Of a stretch of DNA of 64,000 bases, positions 8,848-16,517 are shown piece after piece. Position 1 is the first letter of the stretch; each line of letters begins with the position of its first letter. The translations under genes were made by a program, and so were the position numbers. The notes beneath the pieces are model-generated. The model saw only the letters and a program-made list of their open reading frames with translations. It did not search any database and was not told where the DNA came from. Source of the stretch: Penumbrarchaeum sp964445525 (GTDB lineage Archaea > Thermoplasmatota > Penumbrarchaeia > Penumbrarchaeales > Penumbrarchaeaceae); contig CAYULA010000005.1 of assembly GCA_964445525.1 (NCBI GenBank), positions 47,974 through 111,973 of the forward strand, read 5' to 3'.

Positions 8848-10503
8848 TCAGTTCTCTCTTCTTTCAACATCCTTCTTGTCCTTCGGGCTGACGAAAACCG
8901 CGTCCTGATAATATTTGGGAACAACGTCCCTCACGGTGTCTATGATCGTTCCGTCCCTGTATTCGATCAGGGCCACCACGTTCTCTCCCCAGTTGGGTTG
9001 GACCTTGGTGCCGGTAATATCCTGAGCCATCTTCTGGAGCTCCTCTATGGTGCAAATCCTGAGGTCCTTGGGAATCTTGGCTTTTTTCAGCTTCTCAAGC
9101 AGATCGGTTCTCCTGGGGTTGATGGCAACTCCTCTCTCCGTTACCACGATGTCCACCGTCTCTCCGGGAGTGACAACAGTTGTGCACTCCTTCACGATCA
9201 CGGGATACCTGCCTCTGAAAAGCGGTACCGTGATAATGGAAAGATCGGATCCCGCCGCCGTATCCGAGTGGCCTCCCACAGGTTCGGCGATGATCCCTGT
9301 TGACAGGGTTGATGTGTTGCAGTTGAAGTTCAGATCCACCTCGGAGGCTCCGAGAACCACCATGTCGAGCTTGTTTACGGTGCAGCCCTTGCCATGGATG
9401 TTGGCGTAAGCCCCTATGGGAAGGTCCACATGGTTTTTGGGGTCGTTCCTCATGGATTCTATGGCAGCGATATCGAATGCCTGCCCCGTGATGAGTTTCT
9501 TCACGGTACCGTCCTCCAGCATGTCAACGAGGAACTTCGTGGTCCCTCCCTGGGCCCACTGGGCATGGACTCCCTTCTCCTTCATTCTCTGATGGAGGAA
9601 TTGGGTAAAGGCCAGGGATATGCCACCGGCTCCAGCCTGGAAGTTCATCCCTTCCTTTACGTATCCCAGCAGATCGGCTATCCTGACCACATCCTTTGCA
9701 ATCTTCAGCCTAGTGGGGGAATTCGTGATCCTCAGCTCTCCGGAAGCTATCTTGTTGGGATCTCCGATTTTATCCACGACCACGATGTAATCGACCCTCT
9801 CCTGGGATATGGCCATGGGGAAATTGGGATATTCCACTAGGTTGTCTGTTATTGCAACGACGTTGTCGGCATATATGGCATCAACATATGCGAAGTTGAT
9901 GGTTCCGCATGCCGAGGAGCCGTTGATACCGTTGAGATTTCCGAGCTCGTCAGCGGAGGGAGCTCCGATGAAGGCCACATCTATCTTGACATCGCCGGCC
10001 TCTATCGCCCTTACCCTGCCGCCGTGGGATCTTATCCTCATGGGCCTTTCGAGATACTTCCCGGAACTCACGAGCCTGCCGAAATTGCCCCTGGCGGAAC
10101 CTCCTTCCACATGAGAGATAACACCGTTTTCGATGCATCTGATTATGGCATCCTCCTGACACGGGAATGTAGAGGAGGGAGCAAGGGTGAGGTTCTTGAT
10201 CCCTTTCTTTTCTATCTCGGCCAGAACCATGTTCATGACCATGTCACCGTTCCTGAAATGATGGTGGAAGGAGATGGTATGGCCGTCGGACAGTCCCGTT
10301 TTCTCAATCGCCTCGGCAATGGATGAGAGAACCTCGGATGTCTGGTCCGCTATGTAGCCGAGTTTGGGTCCGTACTTGCGGAAATTTGCAGGTTTGTGGT
10401 TGAAAGGTCCCTCGTACGGATATAGCTTCTTTCCGTTGATCTCTGTGGGGACCTTCCTGCCGATTGCGTTCTCTACCCACTCTAGTTCGTCCACCCTGAC
10501 CAT
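8848..10503 (-). CDS. citF: Citrate lyase alpha subunit (citrate CoA/ACP transferase)
   Basis: A 551-aa protein matching CitF along its length. CitF swaps the acetyl group on the acyl carrier for citrate, giving citryl-carrier plus acetate. Visible features are the N-terminal GRKVP...PYEGPF motif, ISFHHHFRNGD near residue 77, the SHGGRVRAI and FIGAPSADELGN segments, and the C-terminal GRYPVI-KECTTV-TPGE block with RGVAINPRR. The ATG is immediately before the citE stop on the same strand (zero spacing), so translation is coupled. Isolated CitF from classical enzymes can also use free acetyl-CoA, which matters because the CitD here lacks its attachment serine. No citC, citX or citG maturation genes lie nearby. 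Confidence 0.92.
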   Translation of the reverse strand: MVRVDELEWVENAIGRKVPTEINGKKLYPYEGPFNHKPANFRKYGPKLGYIADQTSEVLSSIAEAIEKTGLSDGHTISFHHHFRNGDMVMNMVLAEIEKKGIKNLTLAPSSTFPCQEDAIIRCIENGVISHVEGGSARGNFGRLVSSGKYLERPMRIRSHGGRVRAIEAGDVKIDVAFIGAPSADELGNLNGINGSSACGTINFAYVDAIYADNVVAITDNLVEYPNFPMAISQERVDYIVVVDKIGDPNKIASGELRITNSPTRLKIAKDVVRIADLLGYVKEGMNFQAGAGGISLAFTQFLHQRMKEKGVHAQWAQGGTTKFLVDMLEDGTVKKLITGQAFDIAAIESMRNDPKNHVDLPIGAYANIHGKGCTVNKLDMVVLGASEVDLNFNCNTSTLSTGIIAEPVGGHSDTAAGSDLSIITVPLFRGRYPVIVKECTTVVTPGETVDIVVTERGVAINPRRTDLLEKLKKAKIPKDLRICTIEELQKMAQDITGTKVQPNWGENVVALIEYRDGTIIDTVRDVVPKYYQDAVFVSPKDKKDVERREN

Positions 10504-11403
10504 CTATTCCACCTCCTCGATTGAAGGTATGTGTAGTTCGGCCTCTTCCGCCACCTTCAGGATCTTTTCGGCCTTGATCACTATGGGTTTGTCAACCATT
10601 TTTCTTCCCAGGGCGATCACGCCCGAACCCTTCTTCTTTGCTTCGGCAATGGCCTTCTTGACCCTGACAGCATACATGATCTCATCCTGGGTGGGATTGA
10701 ACACATCGTGTATTACCTCGATCTGGTTGGGATGAATGCAGGCTTTACCGTCAAATCCCATCTTCTTGATCATTTCGGTCTCCTTTTTCAGACCCTCCAC
10801 GTCCTTGAAGTCGGAATATACGGTATCGATGGCCTGTATGCCGGCCGCTTTGGCCGAGAGGACTATCAGCTGACGGGATGTGTGTATGGCAACGCCGTCG
10901 GATGACCTCACTCCTCCGAGATCCGCAGTGAGATCCTCACCTCCGATGGTGATTCCCTCGAGCCTCCCGGAGCAGAGAGCGATCTCCTTGGCATTGAGGA
11001 TACCCTTGGCGGTTTCCATTGTGGCAAAGAGCTTGATCCTCCCGATCTTGAGACCTTTTTTCTCCTCCATCTCAGTCACGAGTTCATCAACCTGGATCAC
11101 ATCCTCGGGTGTCTCGGTCTTGGGTATGTAGATGCCGTCGAGCCTTTCGCAGACAATCTGCCTAACGTCCCATTTACCCCAGGGGGTATTGATCGGATTT
11201 ATCCTCACCGTGACCTCCACGGTGGGTCCGAAATCAACGACTTTCAGGGCTTCGGACACCATCATCCTGGCATCAACCTTGTAATCCGGATGCACCGCAT
11301 CCTCAAGATCCAGGGAAATAACGTCAGCACCGTAAAGGCCTGCAGGAGGGATCATCTTTGGATTATTCCCGGGAACATATAGCCTGGACCTTCTCAATCT
11401 CAT
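10504..11403 (-). CDS. citE: Citrate lyase beta subunit (citryl lyase)
   Basis: A 299-aa HpcH/HpaI-type TIM-barrel enzyme of the CitE family, which splits the citryl thioester into oxaloacetate and the acetyl thioester. Family signatures are RRSRLYVPGNNPKMI at the N-terminus, the metal-binding DVISLDLEDAVHP near residue 27, RIN-P, the IPKTET strand near residue 93, and a GGEDLTADLGG segment near residue 152 that corresponds to the acidic metal ligand. ACIHPNQI near the C-terminus is also typical. Its ATG overlaps the citD stop by four bases (ATGA). CitE-like proteins alone can act on other CoA thioesters such as citramalyl- or malyl-CoA, but placement between citD and citF favours citrate. 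Confidence 0.92.
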   Translation of the reverse strand: MRLRRSRLYVPGNNPKMIPPAGLYGADVISLDLEDAVHPDYKVDARMMVSEALKVVDFGPTVEVTVRINPINTPWGKWDVRQIVCERLDGIYIPKTETPEDVIQVDELVTEMEEKKGLKIGRIKLFATMETAKGILNAKEIALCSGRLEGITIGGEDLTADLGGVRSSDGVAIHTSRQLIVLSAKAAGIQAIDTVYSDFKDVEGLKKETEMIKKMGFDGKACIHPNQIEVIHDVFNPTQDEIMYAVRVKKAIAEAKKKGSGVIALGRKMVDKPIVIKAEKILKVAEEAELHIPSIEEVE

Positions 11404-11687
11404 TCGAAGGCACCTCCCTTTATTGCGGCAGCCTTGGTCCTTGCGATTATCGTGAAGTTTAGGGGGCTCCTCCCCTGGGACCAGACCTTGGCATCCTCTA
11501 TTCCCATGCCCTTGAGGGTCTCCTCGAAGACCTTGAAGACATCATCCCTGAAGACATCCCTGGATTTTCCCTCGATCTCAATCTGTATTCCGGTACCCGG
11601 TTCCGCCGGAGTGAGCTTGACGATGCAGTCCTCTCTCTCGTCGGTCCCTGCAATACCTTCTCTCTTGAGCTTGTGTGTGATTGACAT
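11400..11687 (-). CDS. citD: Citrate lyase gamma-like subunit (CitD) lacking the carrier serine
   Basis: A 95-aa CitD-like protein. Classical CitD is an acyl carrier whose Ser14, in the motif AGTLESGD, holds a phosphoribosyl-dephospho-CoA arm. Here the matching stretch reads AGTDERED, so the position is Arg18, and no serine or threonine lies close enough to replace it except Thr15, which aligns with the conserved Thr. The codons are unambiguous (GAC GAG AGA GAG GAC). The rest follows the family: LTPAEPGTGIQIEIEGK, then a basic LNFTIIARTKAA at the C-terminus. The position between aconitase and citE supports a structural role in the lyase complex. The sequence argues against a normal prosthetic group. 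See the finding on this gene. Confidence 0.85.
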   Translation of the reverse strand: MSITHKLKREGIAGTDEREDCIVKLTPAEPGTGIQIEIEGKSRDVFRDDVFKVFEETLKGMGIEDAKVWSQGRSPLNFTIIARTKAAAIKGGAFE

Positions 11688-11714
11688 GATATCGCCTTTG
11701 TTCCGCCTGATAGG

Positions 11715-13637
11715 TCAGGAGATCTGATTCCTGGTGTAGTTCAGCGTCCCTCCCTGTTTGATGATATCTATCTCCCTGGGGGATAGATCATGGGAAAGGG
11801 GGATCCTGAGATCCTTGTTTTTCACCTCGAGGAAGATCTCACCCGAGAGATCCGAAAGGTCTAGGTGCAGCTTGTCTCCCTGTTCGATCTTATCATAATC
11901 GGAGGTGTCCTTGAATGTCAATGGCATGATGCCGAAATTCACCAGGTTGGCCCTGTGGATCCTGGCGAAGGATTTCACTATCACCGCTTTGATTCCCAGG
12001 TATTTCGGGGCAAGTGCTGCATGCTCCCTGGAGGAACCCTGGCCGTAGTTGTCTCCTCCCACTATGAATCCGCCCTCCTTTTCCTTCGCCCTGTTTGAGA
12101 AGTTCTCATCCACCTGGGAGAAAACGTATTCGGAGATGGCGGGAATATTGGACCTCAGAGGGAGGATCTTGGCTCCGGCGGGCATGATGTGATCCGTTGT
12201 GATGTTGTCCTCCACCTTGATGAGGACCTCGCCCTCCTCCTCTTGGGGCAGTTCATTGAAGTCGGGAAGCGGCTGTATATTGGGTCCCCTGACAATCTCC
12301 ACTTTCTCCGCTTCCTCGGCAGGCAGCGGATGAAGGAACAGGTTATCGTCAACCAGGTAGGAGGTCGGTTCCTCCACCTTGACATATTCTCCGAGCTTCC
12401 TGGGATCCGACAGAACGCCATTTAACGCTGTGGCCGCGGCGACTTCCGGGGATACCAGGTAAACCTGGGCGTCCTTGGTTCCGGACCTGCCGAGAAAATT
12501 CCTGTTGAAGGTTCTCACGGAAATCGCACTGGACCTGGGTGCAAGACCCATGCCGATGCACGGACCGCAACCTGATTCCAGCATCCTGAAACCCGCTTCA
12601 ACAAGATCGCCGTATGCTCCCGTCCTTATCATCTCCTTTATGATGGTCCTGGAGCCGGGAGAGATGGTTCCTGATATATCCTCGTGGAGGTTCTTTCCCT
12701 TTACCGCATAGGCAACGGTCATCAGGTCCCTGAATGAGGAGTTGGTGCATGATCCTATGCAGACCTGGTCCACTTTCATTCCCTCCAGTTCCGAGACCGG
12801 AACCACCGAACCCGGGGAGTGGGGTTTGGCCACTAGAGGTTCAAGGGTTGACAGATCTATTTCCATTATTTCGTCATAATGGGCATCATCGTCGGCCTTC
12901 ATCTCGACCCATTGATCTCCCCTTCCCATGGCTTCCATGAACTGTTTTGTGATCTCATCGGATGGGAAGATGGAGGTTGTGGCACCTGTTTCCGTTCCCA
13001 TGTTTGTCACGGTGGCCCTGTCAGGGACCGAGAGCGTCTTGACACCGGGACCGAAGTATTCCAGGATATAGCCTCTGCCTCCCTTGACATCGATCCTTTT
13101 GAGGACCTCCAGGATGATATCCTTTCCCGATACCCAGTCGGGGAGCTCCCCGGTCAGTTTCACTCCCATTATCTTGGGATATTTCAGTTTGAAAGCTCCT
13201 CCGGCCATTGCAACCGCAACATCCAGACCACCGGCCCCTATTGCAATCTGGCCGATTCCTCCTGCGGTGGGTGTGTGCGAATCGGAGCCTATCAAGGTCT
13301 TCCCGGGTCTTGCAAATCTCTCAAAAAAAACCTGGTGGCAGATCCCGTTACCCGCTTTTGACAGCACGATACCGTACCTCTTTGCTATGGACTGGAGATA
13401 CCTGTGGTCGTCCGCGTTCTTGAAATCGCTCTGAAGCATGTTATGGTCGATGAAAGAGACCGATAGCTCCGTCTTTACCCTGTCCAGGCCCATTGCCTCG
13501 AACTGCAGGTATGCCATTGTTCCCGTTGCATCCTGGGTGAGGGTGTGGTCCATCTTGATCGCAATCTCTTCTCCAACTTCTTCCTTACCTTCTACAAGGT
13601 GTTCTTTCAGGATCTTCTGAGCCAATGTAAGTCCCAT
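11715..13637 (-). CDS. acnA: Aconitate hydratase (Aquifex-type)
   Basis: A 640-aa aconitase that isomerises citrate and isocitrate through a 4Fe-4S cluster. The cluster cysteines are seen in VCIGSCTNSSF and SGCGPCIGMG. Substrate-site motifs include DHTLTQDATGTMA, DSHTPTAGGIGQIAIGAGG and the swivel-domain GGDNYGQGSSREHAAL. The length and N-terminal MGLTLAQKIL fit the shorter putative aconitase class known from Aquifex and not the 890-aa AcnA or AcnB. A GGAGG site lies 7 bases before the ATG. It is the first gene of the acn-citDEF-idh operon (27 bp to citD) and is divergent from a wHTH regulator. Homoaconitase or isopropylmalate isomerase are less likely because those are two-subunit in archaea. 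Confidence 0.92.
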   Translation of the reverse strand: MGLTLAQKILKEHLVEGKEEVGEEIAIKMDHTLTQDATGTMAYLQFEAMGLDRVKTELSVSFIDHNMLQSDFKNADDHRYLQSIAKRYGIVLSKAGNGICHQVFFERFARPGKTLIGSDSHTPTAGGIGQIAIGAGGLDVAVAMAGGAFKLKYPKIMGVKLTGELPDWVSGKDIILEVLKRIDVKGGRGYILEYFGPGVKTLSVPDRATVTNMGTETGATTSIFPSDEITKQFMEAMGRGDQWVEMKADDDAHYDEIMEIDLSTLEPLVAKPHSPGSVVPVSELEGMKVDQVCIGSCTNSSFRDLMTVAYAVKGKNLHEDISGTISPGSRTIIKEMIRTGAYGDLVEAGFRMLESGCGPCIGMGLAPRSSAISVRTFNRNFLGRSGTKDAQVYLVSPEVAAATALNGVLSDPRKLGEYVKVEEPTSYLVDDNLFLHPLPAEEAEKVEIVRGPNIQPLPDFNELPQEEEGEVLIKVEDNITTDHIMPAGAKILPLRSNIPAISEYVFSQVDENFSNRAKEKEGGFIVGGDNYGQGSSREHAALAPKYLGIKAVIVKSFARIHRANLVNFGIMPLTFKDTSDYDKIEQGDKLHLDLSDLSGEIFLEVKNKDLRIPLSHDLSPREIDIIKQGGTLNYTRNQIS

Positions 13638-13689
13638 TTGAAGCCTCCAACTGATGTACCCTCTCGGGGTCCGTGGTTAATTCGACAAG

Positions 13690-13703
13690 ACCTATAAATA
13701 TAT
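13690..13703 (-). promoter_or_regulatory. TATA box of the acn-citDEF-idh operon
   Basis: On the - strand this reads AATATATTTATAGG, a strong archaeal TATA element about 55-65 bp upstream of the aconitase ATG. That gives a leader of roughly 30 bases containing the GGAGG site. Confidence 0.55.
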
Positions 13704-13775
13704 TACTGAAATTTGATTTTGTTATTTAGATTACGAAAAAATGTGAACTATAATTCAGAAAAAAGCTCACTATTT

Positions 13776-13790
13776 CATTATATTTAAATA
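13776..13790 (+). promoter_or_regulatory. TATA box of the divergent wHTH regulator
   Basis: TTATATTTAAATAG lies 25-35 bp before the GTG at 13813, so the mRNA would be leaderless or nearly so. The 75 bp between this and the opposing TATA box is the natural place for an operator controlling both directions. Confidence 0.5.
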
Positions 13791-13812
13791 GAAGATTGCC
13801 GATGAAGGAAAA

Positions 13813-14937
13813 GTGTCTGTCATGAAGGGAATATCCAGCACCGAGAAGCTCGTTTTCATGGGACTCATAACCTATCCCGACAGGAAGGATACCGAGATCG
13901 CGGAGATGCTGTCCCTTCCCAATTCCACCTTTGCTTCCGTTAAGGCCAGGATAATGGAGGAGGGATTCCTCAAGGAAACCTACATACCCGTCTTTCCCAG
14001 ACTGGGCTTCGAACTGCTCGCCGCGGTTTACAGTGATTTCAATCCCTCTGTCTCCGTGGAGGAGAGGATCAACAACACGAGAAAGTCCGTAGAGGTATAT
14101 CCTGAGATGATACTATCCATGGGCGAATCCCACAGGGGTTTTTCGGTATCGGTGGCCGAGAACATTACCAGGATCATGATGATCTCAAATCAGAGGATGA
14201 AGATACTTGCGGACATGAACCTGCTGGAAATAGAGCTTCCCAGGGAGGTTCTGTTTCCCTTCGAAATGTCAACCGTTCACCGTTTCTTCAATCTGGCACC
14301 GCTCCTTCATGCCAAGCTTGTCAAGGACGAGAGCTATCCAATCAACGAAATAGATGGACTCTCCGATGACATATACAAGAAAGATCCGGTTCTCCAGGTA
14401 AACGGAACAGACAGCAAGAAGAGGCCTGTTGACATCGACCTGACTAAAAAGCAGCTTGAGATCCTGTATTACATAGTGAAATATCCCGAACTATCCGCTT
14501 CCAAACTGGCAACCATGGTTCCCCATTCCCGCCATACAATATCAAGGGTCAAGGAGATGCTCATGAACGAGGGTTACCTCGCATGTGCCAGGATACCTGA
14601 CCTCTCCAAGCTGGGCTATTCAATGCTCTCACTCTATCATGTAAAGATGGATCCCAAAAGACCCATAGATCCTGAAGTCTGCAGGAGAAAGGAGCTCCTG
14701 CAGGATGATACGGTCTTCTTCGTTTCCAGGCCGACGGAATTGATGATGCTGGCGGTATACGAGAATTATCCACATTACAACAGGGGAATGTCAATGTTCA
14801 ACCAGTTCCTGAAGGGAGAGGGTTACATGTCAAAGATACCAACCATCAGGAACCACTCCCTCTCCGAGGCCATATGGATAAAACGTTTTGTCCATCATCC
14901 CCTTGTGAAAGAAGCTTTTCATCTCGATGTTGAATGA
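13813..14937 (+). CDS. Transcriptional regulator with two winged-helix/effector units
   Basis: A 374-aa protein made of two similar halves. Each begins with a winged helix (about residues 11-55 and 217-262), followed by a [GE]FL/GYL-x(3)YIP/RIP-x-LS-KLG[FY] connection and a beta-rich segment. The pairs EEGFLKETYIPVFPRLGFELLAA and NEGYLACARIPDLSKLGYSMLSL show the duplication clearly. This resembles Lrp/AsnC-like one-component regulators but no named family is certain. The start is GTG behind GAAGGA, with ATG 13822 as an alternative. It is transcribed away from the aconitase-citrate lyase operon across a 175-bp shared promoter region, so control of citrate metabolism is the simplest inference. 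The ligand is unknown. Confidence 0.7.
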   Translation: MSVMKGISSTEKLVFMGLITYPDRKDTEIAEMLSLPNSTFASVKARIMEEGFLKETYIPVFPRLGFELLAAVYSDFNPSVSVEERINNTRKSVEVYPEMILSMGESHRGFSVSVAENITRIMMISNQRMKILADMNLLEIELPREVLFPFEMSTVHRFFNLAPLLHAKLVKDESYPINEIDGLSDDIYKKDPVLQVNGTDSKKRPVDIDLTKKQLEILYYIVKYPELSASKLATMVPHSRHTISRVKEMLMNEGYLACARIPDLSKLGYSMLSLYHVKMDPKRPIDPEVCRRKELLQDDTVFFVSRPTELMMLAVYENYPHYNRGMSMFNQFLKGEGYMSKIPTIRNHSLSEAIWIKRFVHHPLVKEAFHLDVE

Positions 14938-14949
14938 TGCGGGAAAGAG

Positions 14950-14957
14950 TTATATGT
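14950..14957 (+). promoter_or_regulatory. TATA box of the mgtC-like gene
   Basis: TTATATGT is centred about 27 bp before ATG 14980, predicting a leaderless transcript. No ribosome binding site is present before that ATG. Confidence 0.5.
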
Positions 14958-14979
14958 ATTCTGTACGGAATATGGTATC

Positions 14980-15666
14980 ATGGAAGAGGTAGTCGGGCTT
15001 TTTCTCAAACTCGGTCTGGCCCTTGTTCTATCCGGCTTAATCGGTATAGAAAGGGAGGTCACCGGCCACAAGGCAGGAATGAGGACCCTCATCCTAGTGG
15101 GTATCGGAGCAGCCTCGCTGGTAATGCTTGTGGAAAGACTGGACATTCCCAAAGAGGAGCTTGGAAGGATAATAGCAGGTGTTGCAACCGGTATCGGCTT
15201 CCTCGGAGCCGGTGCCATCATAAAGGAAGGGATCAACGTAAAAGGATTGACCACCGCGGCGACAATCTGGGTGACTGCCTCGATAGGAATGACCATAGGA
15301 ACAGGGGCCTATTACATAGGATTCATCACATTCGCCTTCACATTGATAGTACTGACCATATTCGGGGTGCTGGAGAGGAAGTTCAAGCTCAAACCAAAGA
15401 ATGGAATCCTGAGAATAGTACTTTCCAGGGATGTCGAGATCCCGACAAAGGAATTGAAAAGGCTTCAGGGAAAGGGAGTGGGATTTCAGAGGATAAGGGT
15501 GGAAAATCCTCCGGAGGGAATTGTAATAACCATCGATATGGAACTGCCAAGGGGAATCAGGATCGTGGATTTCCTGGAAAAGATCAAGAATCTCCAGGGA
15601 ATTAAGGAAGTTACATGGGAAGACCTGGAGTTGAAAGGCCCCTCCACTTATCTTGATGCTTTCTGA
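14980..15666 (+). CDS. mgtC: MgtC/SapB family membrane protein
   Basis: A 228-aa protein with the MgtC membrane domain in residues 1-135 (four to five helices) and a soluble C-terminal domain. Diagnostic segments are SGLIGIEREVTGHKAGMRT near residue 18, GVATGIGFLGAGAIIKEG near residue 66 and GLTTAATIWVTASIGM near residue 88. MgtC proteins are tied to growth at low magnesium and to modulation of ATP synthase or phosphate uptake in bacteria. The archaeal role is not known. The C-terminal part resembles the ACT-like tail of longer family members. It has its own TATA box and is not obviously in an operon with the upstream regulator, despite lying 42 bp downstream. Confidence 0.85.
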   Translation: MEEVVGLFLKLGLALVLSGLIGIEREVTGHKAGMRTLILVGIGAASLVMLVERLDIPKEELGRIIAGVATGIGFLGAGAIIKEGINVKGLTTAATIWVTASIGMTIGTGAYYIGFITFAFTLIVLTIFGVLERKFKLKPKNGILRIVLSRDVEIPTKELKRLQGKGVGFQRIRVENPPEGIVITIDMELPRGIRIVDFLEKIKNLQGIKEVTWEDLELKGPSTYLDAF

Positions 15667-15881
15667 GATGTATATTTCTACGTATGATAATTCTGTCAAT
15701 CCTTTATTAAAAAAAATATTCATAAGAATTTGCAATTTATCTAATAATTAGAATTTATTCGTAGTAATATGTAACATACGGGATAGAAAAGATACATTTC
15801 TGATTGTTTGTAACAAGAAATTGTAACAAACATTTTTACCTCTCCAAACCAGATTATATCGCCAGACACAAGGTGACAAAC
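15667..15881 (+). promoter_or_regulatory. AT-rich upstream region of the pentapeptide gene
   Basis: About 215 bp of strongly AT-rich DNA. It contains two direct copies of TTGTAACAA at 15808-15816 and 15821-15829, 13 bp apart, plus a related TGTAACAT at about 15770-15777. These are candidate regulator sites. An AGGTGA ribosome binding site ends the region. Confidence 0.35.
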
Positions 15882-16511
15882 ATGGAGCAGGTTTCAGTAA
15901 AGGCGGAAAGGACAGTGGAACTTACCGAGAACTCCCCACTCTCGGTGCTCAAAAAAGGATCGGAGTACTGGAATAGATGGAGATCCGAATCCGGAGCCGT
16001 GCACATTGACCTTTCCGGAAAGGACCTTAGGGGAATCGAGTTGAAAGGGGCGAATCTCAGCAAAATCATACTGAAGGGATGCAACCTGAGAGAACAGGAC
16101 CTCAGGGGATGCAACCTCTTCATGGCCGATATGAGGAGAACGGACCTGAGCGGATCCGATCTTTCCGATGCCGATCTGGGAGGAGCGGACCTCAGCGGTT
16201 CCGATCTTTCCGGGTGCAGGATCATAGAGGCTTTCGTCAGGGGAGCGAATCTAAAAAACTGCAACCTGAGAAAAAGCTGGGTGATAAACACCGATCTGGG
16301 AGAATCCAATCTCAATTCCGCTGTACTTGCAGATTCGGACCTGAACAGATCCGTTTTCTGGAGATCCGACCTCACCGATGCGGATCTTACCGGAGCAAGA
16401 CTGCTGGAAGCCGACCTCAGGGGTGCTTTGCTCAAAGGAGCGATATTGAAAAACGCCAATCTGGAAAGGGTAAAGATAGAAGACGGTGCCCTGAACAAAG
16501 CTTCAAGATAG
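15882..16511 (+). CDS. Pentapeptide-repeat protein
   Basis: A 209-aa protein. After about 40 ordinary residues it consists of roughly 30 tandem pentapeptides of the A(D/N)Lxx type (for example LSGKDLRGIELKGANLSKIIL, then DLSGSDLSDADLGGADLSGS), which fold into a right-handed quadrilateral beta-helix. Such proteins mostly serve as scaffolds or DNA mimics, and no enzyme motif is present. The start was set at ATG 15882 because AGGTGA lies six bases upstream. An in-frame ATG at 15804 would add 26 residues of AT-rich translation. The gene ends seven bases from the opposing protease gene. Confidence 0.8.
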   Translation: MEQVSVKAERTVELTENSPLSVLKKGSEYWNRWRSESGAVHIDLSGKDLRGIELKGANLSKIILKGCNLREQDLRGCNLFMADMRRTDLSGSDLSDADLGGADLSGSDLSGCRIIEAFVRGANLKNCNLRKSWVINTDLGESNLNSAVLADSDLNRSVFWRSDLTDADLTGARLLEADLRGALLKGAILKNANLERVKIEDGALNKASR

Positions 16512-16517
16512 TCAAGG

